This document shows, in pieces, positions 1 to 12,500 of a DNA stretch of 64,000 nucleotides (position 1 is the stretch's first letter; each line of letters begins with the position of its first letter). The stretch is taken from positions 33,793,313 to 33,857,312 of the forward strand of contig NC_092859.1 of NCBI RefSeq assembly GCF_032062135.1, in the 5' to 3' direction. This stretch comes from Pyxicephalus adspersus. Its lineage: Eukaryota; Chordata; Amphibia; Anura; Pyxicephalidae. The notes under the pieces are model-generated. The model did not search any database and was not told where the DNA came from. It was given only the letters and a program-made list of their open reading frames with translations. Made by a program: the position numbers and the translations under genes.

Positions 1-1407
1 AGAGAAGACTTACAAATGGTAAACAAGTAGGAGAAAGTATGATTTGATTTATTGCTTTTTTACAGTGTTTGTAGATTTTTTTGGTATTAATTTTCTTTGG
101 GATAATGTAAGACAATCAAAAGTATGAAATATTTTAAAATTATTTTAATATAGTTACCAACAACACCAACAATGGTTAACATATGTTCCAAATAAAAGAA
201 AATATTTTGGGATAATTTATAAAAATACATTTAAAGACACAAAAAAAGTATAAGAAAAAGATAAAAAAAATACAAAAAGAGACAGTCAAAACCAAAGTAT
301 GCCTAAGGCTGGATTTACATATATATGGCCATGATAGTTGTGTTCCTGCTGGAAAAATTCAGCTTGACTGTTATAATCAAGAAAGGAATCATTGGGAAAT
401 CCTAAATTTGTGTCACACAAATAAGAATGAAATAATGTCTTACTGAGGAGTGTTTGATTGGACCTGCTTACTTGTTCCAGTAACAACTGACTAAAAAGGG
501 AATTACTTCCTCTAACTTTCTGTTGAGTCCCCAGGATGGAAATAATAGGGGAAATTCCCCTAATGTGAGTGACAAAAAATTAAAAGAAATGTTTTGGGTA
601 TAGATACACCTAAACATATATGCCCTTTAACAACAATTAACCACTAAATCTGCACATTATGTACTTTGGAAACCATTAGTTAATGTTTTTTGAAATACTA
701 TCTAAGGCTTGTTTTGTAGCTTAGACTGTGTAAGTCTAATGTAAATATTTACAGTAGTAGGTTCCCGTTTTTAAACTATATCTAAAGCTGAATCTTGGAT
801 AGGGAGTGGAAGGGGTAGAACCACTGCCAAGTAATTATTGCTGTCCCCATTTTGAAGTTTTACACTATATTCGTCTTGGTAACTGTTGTTGCTGTGACTA
901 AAAATATACAAAAATTGAAATTAGAATACAAATAGAGGAAAAATATTTCAACTGGGACACTTGTTCTGATGACAACTGTCCAAGAGGTAATAGTCTTCAT
1001 TTAAGATTCTACTTCCTGCGTCTACAAGGAAGGTCACAAATGAAAAATGTTGTGTCTACAAGACAGGAAGTAAAGAAAACTCCTTTGACGGGGGCAAAAA
1101 AAAAAATTATAGGGTTTTAACCATCCTATTCCCTATTCAAAACTAGAAGCTTTGGCTTTAGATATTGTAAAAATTCCGGAAATCATCCTTTATTCAGTTG
1201 GCAGTTGCAGAGATCTTGCTCTTCCATTTCCAGTCCCGCTTTACATCCAGTTCTAAACAAAAGTAAAACTGGTACCATCCTAAAAAAAAAAACAACGGGA
1301 ATGCACCATTAGGCATGTTGCCATTTTTTCAAGCACTTGTGCCTGCAGAGACAAACCTGCATGGTGTGATAGCCACTGCACGAGCACCAAGAAATTGTTT
1401 TCAAGAG
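1..1407 (+). other. CALD1 intron (5' end outside window)
   Basis: AT-rich intronic sequence with short A and T runs. No exon, RNA gene or full repeat recognised. Confidence 0.6.
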
Positions 1408-1506
1408 TTACATTTCAACTTTAAATATGGAAAGGGAGAAGATAAAGAAAATAAGTTTGAAGCTAAAAAGGACGAGAAAGTGCGAGCAGGCTTCAAAAAA
1501 GAAGAG
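1408..1506 (+). CDS. CALD1: CALD1 exon ending in FKKEE
   Basis: Lys/Glu-rich 33-codon exon in phase 0 at both ends. It ends GAAGAG before the donor gtagga. The C-terminal FKKEE, followed in the next exon by a Lys/Glu-rich stretch and ERKKGF, matches the small caldesmon exon that precedes the shared C-terminal exons. The acceptor is ambiguous (AG at 1404-1405 or 1406-1407); 1408 is chosen because it keeps phase 0. The human counterpart is slightly shorter by my recollection. Resemblance is good at the 3' end and weak in the first ten codons. Confidence 0.7.
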
Positions 1507-4500
1507 GTAGGATTTTACTTCTGCTGTGGAATGAATTTAACAAAGAATAAATATTCTAAATACCATACAAGACAGCTGAAAAAATTATGTGTAAATATTG
1601 TTCATATAATTTAGAATATTTTAGATTAGGGTTGAGGCATTAGATGGTCAGGGGTTTTTAATGTCCCAGGTTGGGGTGATTTCCAAAAAGAAAAAAAATT
1701 GTGGTAGAAAAATGTCAAATGTTCAAACTTTAATTTTTAATCATGACTATTTCTTCCTTTGTTGGTGATAACTTAAACTACCAATTAATATAAAGCAGTC
1801 ACTCAAAAACAGACATATAAAGATTAAAAAAAAAATCATTCTGCTTCAAAAAACAAAAAAAATGTTTGAGTTAGACTTTTCTGTTCTCTCTTAGAACTTG
1901 ATTTTTTAAAGCTCTCCAAGGCCGGGGAGCATACACTTTCATTGGTGAAGCTGGGTGATCCAGCAAACCTGGAATGGATTTCCTACGTTATTTGCTATTG
2001 GTTAGCAAATGTTTTCAGTCCTGGATTAGATCCATTCCAGGTTTGCTGGGTTACCCAGCTTCACTGAAGAAAGTGTACTCTCTCCAGTCTTGAAGAGATT
2101 TAATAAATCAGGCTTTTGGTGTAGTTTACTATAAAAGACTGTTCTCTTAGATGGAATAGCTACACTTCTGATTTTTAACTTCAGTAACCCAATAACAAAT
2201 GAATCCTTCTAATTATCTGACACTAATCTCTTAACTTGTAAATACTAAATTATCTCATCTGAGCTCCAACCAAATCTTCTGCATTACATTTTTTATTAGA
2301 AACACAGAAAATGGTGCAAATTGTGTCTGTGTTATGGTATTAGTCCAAAATGTGTGATCAGTAGCACAAGAGTAGACAAACAAAATGTCCACTAATTGTT
2401 TCAATATTTAAAAAGATAAGAAATCTCTTTTGTTGGATACAAAGTATTACTCAATGCTTACAAAGTAAATATAGTACAATCAGAGAGGCTCTTGGCATGG
2501 TGCAAAACCATTGTTTAGTCAATACTCATAAACACACAACTCGTTTCAGAAAAACTTTTGCTTCATCACCCCTGTGAAATCATCTATTAATGATATTCAT
2601 CATACTATGGTGTCTATTCATCGTACCAACTACAAAAATTAACACTAATCCTAACATCCAGCATAGGTTTGATTGTATATATTTGATATATACAATAATA
2701 TAATATAAATAAACTGCACAAGTAGTTATTAGCCTGCCCACTTTGTGCCCTATTTACCCAGATAATAGCCAATGTATACAATAGATACCATGCTCACTTC
2801 ATGCTAGCCCTGTGTAACATAGCACACTCCCTTTACTTAAAGGTTCCTCACTGTGATTACATAATAGTAGAAAGTGAAAGCACATTTCAGCATATAATCA
2901 TTACCACAGATTGATCACTTTGTATTTTTTACACTTCTCAGTACACAAGAACATGTCTACCTAATACCTGGCAAGCACTTTATAGTAAAGTATGTTTGTA
3001 CATCTCTAGTTACCTTTCAAGTACATTCACCCAATTCATACAGACCAAATAAATAAGCATTTCAATTCATAAATAATATTATACCTCTAAGGGCTATATT
3101 TACAAAACAGGGAATCTGACATTCCCTCGTGGGAAACTTCCAGGTCCATGTGTTTCCATGGCAGTAATTGATTCCCACAAAGGAATGTTTGAGGGAGTGT
3201 CATATGCTGTTTTATAAATAGAGCTTTAGGTGTGAATCTAACCCTAAAAAGTTATCCACAAAAGTAATAACCTAATTTCTAAAGTGGACCTTAACGTATT
3301 TAACTATAGCTACCTTATAGAATGAATCTAAGGCTAAAATGTTTCTTCAAGTTTTGGAGGGAGTGAAGATAGTTCAGACCCCTGGTGAGTTTTTATTGCG
3401 TTCTGCATTCTCACAAGAAGAAATTGCCCTCTATATTTGCCCTAGTGGTCAATGTCATGGGAACAGAAAGCAAGGTAAGAAGGTAAAAGCCACAACAAAT
3501 GTTCTTATTTTTTTTTGTTTACATTCCTCTTTTTAGGTTAAAGAGGAGAAAGGCAGAGGTGGGAAGGAAGAGTTAAAAGCCAACTGGGAACGAAAGAAAG
3601 GATTTCCTGAAAGCAAAGCCCAGAATGGTGAAAGTTTACATGATGTTACACCACAGAAGCTGAAACATTTGGACAAATTTGGGTAATAAACTTTTTCCGT
3701 CAGCAGTCACCCTTCTTCCTAAAAATATTAACCTTTCTTCCTGAATGTTTCATATTAAAGGGTAAGGAGCATGTTTACCTAAAAAATAGCTTTTGTTATT
3801 TAAAGAAGAACTGATTCAAAAACTGTTGGCAGGAAATGTATGTGTATATATGTATGTATTTGTGTGTGTATGTATGTATGTATATATATATAGAGAGAGA
3901 GAGACTATATTATATTATATGTATATTATATGTAGACTTATACTACAAAGGAAACACCTATTTTAATGTTCCTTTCTTTAAGATTCTCTGTAGAGATTTA
4001 GTTCAAAAATAACTGATTTATTCTCTTTTTGGATTGTTGCATATGCATTGGATTTGGGATCATCAAAGCTAGTTACCTCCAGCTGTATTTAGATATCTCT
4101 GCAATTAAACCCGAATTCCACAGCTGCTGGTTGACACGTCAGATTTGTAAATGTGAAATGGTTGGAGTAAACTTGTCATCTTTGACCCGAGAGTGGCTTG
4201 GGAAAAAAGCAGGCTCTGGCTATTTTGGCCTCTGTTGTTGAGTTCACACAGTATTTTCAGCAAGTTTCTTATGAGCAAGTTTCAAGAGCCTTCTTATTCT
4301 CATGCTTGGAAATTCCTGAATTGCATTCCAGTTTATATTTTAGTTTCCTAGCAGTGCTTTTATCATCCACTTATCACTTATTTTACTTGTCTTTATGGAT
4401 TACAAACAAATGTTAAATATGAAATCTAATCAGTTAAATGACATAAGCTATTTATGACAGTTATAAGACATATAGTTAAATGTTGGTACCTTTGCTTCAA

Positions 4501-6544
4501 TGACCTATAGTAATAATGTGAGTATAGCTAACTCAGTGGTATTAGGTAACTCTTGCAAATTTGATGATTTTCAGGTAGGAGTAAAAGAAGTTTGTATACT
4601 TACTATATGTGGTATTTACTAACTGAATGCATTTTTATAATTTCTTTCAAGTGGGGCAAAAGGACAGCCAAGTGGTGATGAAGCTGACTCTGGAACAAAG
4701 GTGGAAGCGGGTAAGAAATTGGAGGACCTGCGCCGACGTAGAGGTGAACAGGAAACTGGGGAGTTTGAGAAGTTAAAGCAGAAACAGCAGGAATCAGCAG
4801 CAGAATTGGAGGAGCTGAAGAAAAGACGTGAGGAAAGGAAAAAACTCATGGAAGAGGAGGAACAGAGAAAGAAACAAGAAGAGGCAGAGAGAAAAGCCAG
4901 AGAAGAGGTGGGGAAATAATCCTTATCAACATAATTTTTCAATTTATTAGAATTTTCTGGAAATACATCCGGACAATTACTAACTCTTACATGACTATCA
5001 CTTAACACCTTGTCACTAACTGAAAAAACTGCTTTTAAAACTAAATTCCTCCCTCCATGCATGTCAAAAGCCCTTTCTAACTGTGATAGCCCCACTCTTA
5101 TTTGAAAATTAATATAGTAGCCATGGTAAAAGCAAAGGAGTATACTGGTAAATGTAACCTAAATGACAGCTCAGAATTTGCTGGGGTTGTGATATCACAT
5201 TCAAAATCAGCAGTAGTCTTAGAGCTTTGGACGTGTATAAAAGCCTTGCTTTTGTAAACCTCCAAAGCTCTAAGGCTACGTAGAATCTAAATTAAAATGT
5301 ATTTTTTTGTATCTTTAGGAAGAAAAAAAGAGACAGAAGGAGGAAAGAGAGCGAAGAAGAGCAGAAGCTGCAGAGAAACGTCAACAACAGGAAAATGAGG
5401 GTGTATCAGAAGAAAAGAAACCGTTTAAATGTTTTACCCCAAAAGCTTCATCTCTTAAGGTATGAGCACAAAGTAAATACGTGTGTGTGTTACTTTTTTT
5501 TGGCTCCAATATCCTTAACTGGTTTGGCTTTTCTTTAATGATCAAAAACCAATAAGCTCAGTTCCCAATCAGATAGAGTTTAGTGTAAAAAATATTCTCT
5601 AGTTTCAATATTTAAAACTAATCGTTGTCAAATTGTAAGAAACAAATACAGTATTAAAAAACAATAATATAAATAAAAAAAGAAAAAGAAAATGAGTTGT
5701 AAGTTAAAACTTTCGGCAGGTTCTGGTGCAAATTAAAAACCTTCACAGCAGGGACAAAGGATGTAAAGACCTGACACAATCACTAACCACTCCTTATTTT
5801 ATTCAAGATACACTTTATCCAACACATACTGATGGTCTGGGCATCTAACCATGGAAAGGGCAAAAGAATTTATTGCACCAAAAATATCCACTAACTTAAT
5901 AGAATGAAGCTGTCAACTATATGAGAATAGCAAAACTTGTGTTATAGTAAAAACACATCCATTTTTAAGATGCCTTGAACAAGTAACAAAAAAGCATGAA
6001 GGAGCTTAGCAATGAGAAGTTTATCTGAGTCTTTTAAGTGGGATATAGTCAAACATATAAATGGTCCATATAGTAAACTTAGTAAAAAGTTATTTACTTT
6101 ATGGTGAGTGGAAATGATAAGGGGAGCTCTCAGTGTTTGGAAGAAATTAGGTTATGCCCTTAGGTAATGCTTATTGACAGTAAAAGCTGTCAAAATGCAA
6201 AAATAAATCAAAATGAATAGTCTCCCCCAAGGGATATAAGGAAGGCCTGTTGGAGCAATTTGTTGGACCATGCTTAATTATGCCTTCCTCTGGATCAAAC
6301 ACAGTTTGAGTGTGCTGGGAACTGTCTTTTTGTTAACATTTTTTTAAACCTATATAATTGATTTTGTTGGCTCCAAATTTAATTATATTAATGGTAATAA
6401 TAATAATAATAACAATAAAAGGCTAACATGTTGCTTCTTTTTCCTTGCAATCAGAGGTTCTTTGTTATTTTATATAGTGTATGTCATATTTTCTTTCTGA
6501 TTTGTTTGAAATGTAAAGTGTAGACAGAAAAAGAAAAAACTATA

Positions 6545-6599
<55 letters not shown>

Positions 6600-9500
6600 C
6601 ATTATAATTGGAGAAATTATTTTATGTATCCAGTATTAAAAAACCTTAATAGATAATAGTTCTGTATTTCCTAAAAAAGTTTTATAAAATGTTTTTGACT
6701 TCACTTAGAGGCAATCTGTGCATTTATTTTACTTTATTTTCCTTATTTATCTTCTTTTTTTTATATTTTTTCAAGTTATATGTGAACATTTGCTAAAATC
6801 ATCAATTTATTTAAAAGGGCTGGATGCTAAGGCAGGTCCTAGAATGGTGCTTCCCAATAGACATTTTAAATACACTCTACATACATTTACATACATTTTT
6901 GGTATTTTCGGCACAGTGAAATAAAGATTAAACCTCTGTATGGTTTTTATTGCTGTTTGTGTAGCCAGCAAGGTAGAAATTAGCCCACAAGACAAGAAGT
7001 AGGTCACGAAAAGCAAAAAAAATAATTCGTAAGCAAAATAAAATTAGGACCTGAATCTATAACTGAATTCTACTTTAGGAAGAGTAAAAAGAGGGAAGGG
7101 CCAATCTTGGGGTTATCTGGCTATTTGTTGTCCCATTACAGTGATCTTTAAACAACCTGTGTGGTCACCAGAACAGGAAGTAAAAAGAATTCTTCCCAAC
7201 AGAAACCACAATGAAAACTAGAGAGATTTTATAACTTTTCCCAATCTAAACAAACCCCAAAAAATGAGTTTTGGCTTGAGTTGGTGCTGTGGACAAATCA
7301 GCAAAGATTTATACATGTTCTGATTTTAAGGTTCATATTTGAGCTTTTGAATTCCTATTCAGTAAATCAAAGTGCAGTGCACACATTGCAGTAGCCCACA
7401 GTAAGAATTGAACTGGTTTGGTTTATATATCGTCATTTCTCTTTAAACGTTTTGTTGAATAAGTCTTTTTATGGTGGTTTGAATTTGTTTTTCTCTGTGC
7501 ATGGAGTCATAGTTCATCTTGGAATGCAGTTGTTACTTCTTATGGTAATTATTCATTATTCCAAAATACACAAGTGGTATAAGTGATATTTGTGAAAGAT
7601 ATTCCAACTTCTGTAAAAGAGCCACAAATAATATTTCACAAGCTGGTTTAGGGAAAAGACGTTTTATTACTTTTCTGGACAAATATCTAAAAGTTTGATA
7701 ATCTTATTAGGATGTTGGATATTTAACTGGGATCTTGAGTCAGAATAAATAGTCTAGTATTACCTTAAATCTTGAACTGCTGTACAAGTTTCTCTGCTGT
7801 GCTTAGTTACTTATTCTGATTTACCTGCACACCGGGAGCATCTAACGGGAAGCGGTCTATTCCGCTTGGTACATTGGACAGTGTTGTCAGTGTCACATGC
7901 TACAGGCACTGGGAACTGGAAGGATGTTTAGGATAGCCAGCAGGCAGAGAGATCACAGGAAGAAGCTCAAATTGTTCCCATGCCTCTAACATGGGAAACC
8001 TCCTGGCTTTGTAGTTGGGCAAAACATTTTGCTTGCTAAACCTTTACACTGTTGTATGTAACTGGTGTATTTCTGGCATATGTCCAAATTACCAAATGAC
8101 TGGTTTGGGCCTGGTGGATGTGTTAGGTAAAAATCACACTGTAAAATACACATAATTACCTTTGCATGAGTAAATATCACTTGTGTATTTAGGTTAAAAT
8201 GCATATCTATAGTAAATGATTTAACACAGTCTTGTAGATAATAAAGCAGTCAATGTTGTCATTCCATTGGTGCCTTTTGCTGTCCATAATTTTGCCAATT
8301 TTGTTCCTTTCCATCAGCTTTTAACCACAATTCCAAAAGAAAAATGTATAGAAATTGATCAAAGTCTTTTTAATATGCATTTAGTTGTATAAATATTTTT
8401 TACTGATATAGTCAATCATTTATTTCCTGGAAACCAGAATCCAGTAGTGGTTGAAAGCTTATTAAAGAATTTAAAATTGGTTATTGCATGACCAGCTTTT
8501 TTTACAATCAGATGCATGCTAAGCTGTGTTCATATATGAGAGTTTATAGAAGGTACTCCAAATATGTCCCCCTACAAAAAGGACCTCTTGGCAGACAGTC
8601 TTAGTTATTGGAAATACGTTGGAAGTAAATTCCTAGAAACTAAGCAAACACCCACAAGGTCAATTGACCACCAAGAATACAAAATTTAAATTTGGGCAAT
8701 AAATTGCCAGGTTTAACAAAATCTTTTAAAAAACCAACTTAATTATGATTAAAACTAGGTTTCTATTTCATATGATCAGGGAAAATCGGATCCCATCTTT
8801 TTGTGGTAAATCAAACCATAATTGTATTACTTTAATTGCATTTTGATTAAAAAAACAAGGAAAATTTTAGTTTAATCAACTTGCCTATGCTTGGTGAGCT
8901 TTAGGATTGCTCTTGTGTCCATTCATTGTAGCAGGTATTTTATCCTACTAAAATAACCGAGTACTAATAGATATCAAATTTATAAAGGGTTATAATATTC
9001 CATGTTTTCTTATTCCCAGATTGAGGAGCGAGCGGAGTTCTTGAACAGGTCAAGTCAGAAAAGGTAAGCGATGATAACTTTCCAAAATTTTTTTACAATT
9101 AATGGTATTTTCTATTTTCCAGAAATCACAAATTTAAGTTTTTTATCCTCCCTACTAAAACATTTTTAGGTTTTGAAACTGCCTTTGCTTTAAATAGGAA
9201 CAGAACTCTGAAAGCTCTGCTTAAAAAAGGCACAAAGAGGGCAAAGGCTAGTTGCCAGTTTAAACTTTGGTCCTCCTGCAGCTTATGTTTTCCCCATTAC
9301 CACAACTTGTTATGTACTCTGTATGTCTTTGGTATAGAGGTGGCTTGGTGGAAGCAGGGTTTTGCCTCCAGCAAGGGGAACACTGACAGCAGACCAGTAA
9401 TATCACAAAATTGCACTCCAAATCTGATGGAACTAGTCCCTATTTAATGTGCAGCGCTGTGTAATATGTTGGCGCTATATAAATCCTGTTTATTATTATT

Positions 9501-12500
9501 AATATTAATAGTAATAATAATAATAATAATATAGTTAGCAGTGCCTTAGATCTAATTCAGCAGATATCGGGGAGGATGCAGTCACAGTGCTTAGGCTTCC
9601 TCAAACTCTAGACAGTGCTCTGTTCTTTTTCAGGAGGGAGAATCCCTGTATCAAAGCAATTCTTAACATAATATGCTAAATTCCAGTTTAAGTAATTTAA
9701 GATTATTTGGATTTAACAGATTTTGTTTTATTTATTCAAAGTCTTCTTCTTGTATAGTAGAATTCAGTTTAGGATGATTGTCTGCAATCTCTACCTTAAT
9801 TGTTCTTCAGTTTCCACCAATTTCCTCCATTCCCATCTCTTAACAGAGTCCATTCTGTTCTCAGGAAAGCACTTATTAAAAAGTCACAAGTCCCATAGAA
9901 CGAAAGCTTTGTTCCTTGATTAAAGCAGTGCATGCACTTCCCAGACCCTCAGATAACAATCTGTAATTTCTAATCAGCAATGCTTGTAGTCAGAGGAAGT
10001 AAAAGACCAATGTTGCTGATTTTCATGCTTAGCATTAGTCATTATTTTCCTGGAAATACAGTTTACAGTCTTTGCTTATCTGCAGTTATTCTACAAAATC
10101 AACACCAGAGGGCAGGCTTTCCAAAGAACACCTGAACTACAATTTTTGGCTTTTAGACTCCACAACAGATGTTTCATCACAGATATGTTACAAACCCAGC
10201 AGATACATATTAAAAATTGTTGGCTAATTTTATATGTAGTGTTCTTCAGCATCATATGAATTTAATTAGGTTACGCAACAGTTCTGGCTTAGCTAAAGTT
10301 TTTTTCCTTTAGTTTAGTTTAGCATAAGTTTTTTTTAAAGGGATGCCCTGACACTTCTTTCTCCTTGTGTATCCCCCATAAGAATAGTAGGTATAAAAGT
10401 CTCATGAGATTTTGCATATGTATAGATGACAGCAGCCAGTTAGATCTTCTTGTGCTCTTTCATGGGATTTAGTAGAACTTCACTGTGGGACCAACTTGTG
10501 AAAAAGATGATGATGGACTAGATATTAGATAAGGGGCCTTATTTATTAAAGCTCTCCAAGGCAGGTTCCTATTCTGGAGACACAACATGAAATAGGAGGA
10601 TATCTCTCATCTTCAACTTTAGAAAGTTTAATGGGATTTTTTTGTGTCTGTTTTTGAACTGATATAAAAATTTTAATAATTATAAGTTTATTTTGTTATT
10701 TTTTTTAATCAAATTTCTTTCAAAATGTATTTTGCAGTGTTAAATCTCCACAACCTGCCGTGGTGTCTAAGATTGACAGCCGACTTGAGCAATACACTAG
10801 TGCAATTGGAGTAAGTATGGTATAATCTATTGTATTTAAGGTTTGGTTCACAAAAAAGTGGAGGAACTCCATGGGCTCAGCCAGCTCCTGGCTTCATGTG
10901 ATAGACCAATGGCAGATCTCCCTGCCATAAATTGTGACCTTTTCCTGCCCACTCTGAAATTGTTCCAGCTCCCTTATTACTCTTCATTATATAACATAAA
11001 CAAGCCCTGTATACAATGGGAACTCCTCATATTGGGCACCAATAGAGTCCTTGAGAGATTCCTTCAAATCCTTCTTCAGGCTCCTGTTCCTTGCTTCTTT
11101 CATTAGGAGGGAATAATAAAATAAGTCCAAACTATCACTTTTCATCCTGCAGCAGGTGGCACTCTCGTCTGCTGTCGAATGCTATTTGAATTTGGACAGG
11201 CATGTTCTTTCTTTATTTAAAATTCTTGACTGCTGTTCCTAATAATTCTACCTGGTATCAGATATAAATTTGTATAACAGATTGCTGTGACCAGCATCAA
11301 AGTAAGGGGATTTTTGTTAACCAGTCACATGTATAGAAGAAAGCCTGTGACAGTAAAGAATAAAATAAATATTTGATTTTATTACTTGTCGTTAGTCATG
11401 CTTTTAAGCTGTACAACAACCTATGCTGCAATTTAATTGGCGGCTTGGATTTTGGAAATGATAATTACTTATTGCCTAATAGCTGCCCATTGCTAAAGGG
11501 AACAGTGACACCAAGAGGCTGATTTACCTAAAGCAGAACTAAACTGACACTAATGCATGCAATATGTTGCTGTTGAAAGATAAACGATAATGCAAGAATA
11601 GATATTTTAATTATCAAAATTGTATCTTCTTGTAAGATATACTTAAATGAGCCTAATTCATTTCTTGAAAAATAACTTTGCAAAGAATATCCAATCACAT
11701 TCAAGAAAATATTTGTATTTTTTGTATTTTTACTTGTACATGATGTCTTGGAAGAACATAATTTACTTTGCTCTGTACAGTCAACATCTCTTTAATAATT
11801 TAAACTCCTGGAGTCTATGGCAGGCCTTAACCAAAACATTTAAAAATAAAATTGACCTTAGAAAACAATATAGACCCTCCCTAAAGCAGAGAAAATATAG
11901 GAAATCTGATTTTACTGTGATAATACCACTCTAATTGTAGGCAGGGAAATTAAGATTAAACCTTTTTATGAGTAGCTTTTTAACATTGAGCTGAAAAATA
12001 GTAATATTTTATTAGTCCAACTGTATATAAAAAAAATTCAGATATTGGAATAGAAAAGCCAGCTGAACTATCTGTAATAGTTTACTATTCATTTATTTTC
12101 CAGAACAACAAAAGTGCCAAACCTGCCAAAGCTGCTCCAGCAGACCTGCCACTGCCAACCGAAGGCGTGCGTAATATCAAGAATATGTGGGAGAAAGGCA
12201 ACGTCTTCTCATCCCCAGGGGGTGTAACGTCACCAAACAAGGTATGCACAATGTATTTTATGCATTTTAGAGGAAAACTGTATTTGGGTCAGTTTTATTT
12301 TTTTTCTTACCTATCTACAAGATCTTCCATTCTTGGGGGAATGCCTTTGTCTGTTTCAGCCTGACTTGTACCCCTGTGCACAAATGCAGCTCCATTAGAA
12401 CATTGATGAGATCAGTGAGGAGGAACTTGAGTGTCCTGCACACAGCTCTAACACTGAACATGTTTGGTGTTGGAATGATGATTGTAAGCCGGGTCTCCTG

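Larger units (their letters stand above)
1507..3536 (+). other. CALD1 intron
   Basis: Holds MITE A copy 1 (1897-2113) and MITE B copy 1 (3091-3225). The remainder is AT-rich with nothing else recognised. The open frame at 3339-3536 has no caldesmon resemblance. Confidence 0.7.

Noticed and set aside
3339..3536. 65-codon + strand frame just before a CALD1 exon
   Set aside because: No caldesmon similarity, and a clear acceptor at 3535-3536 starts the true exon.
4619..5095. 158-codon minus-strand frame
   Set aside because: Antisense of the Glu/Arg-rich CALD1 exon; Ser/Leu/Phe-rich shadow.
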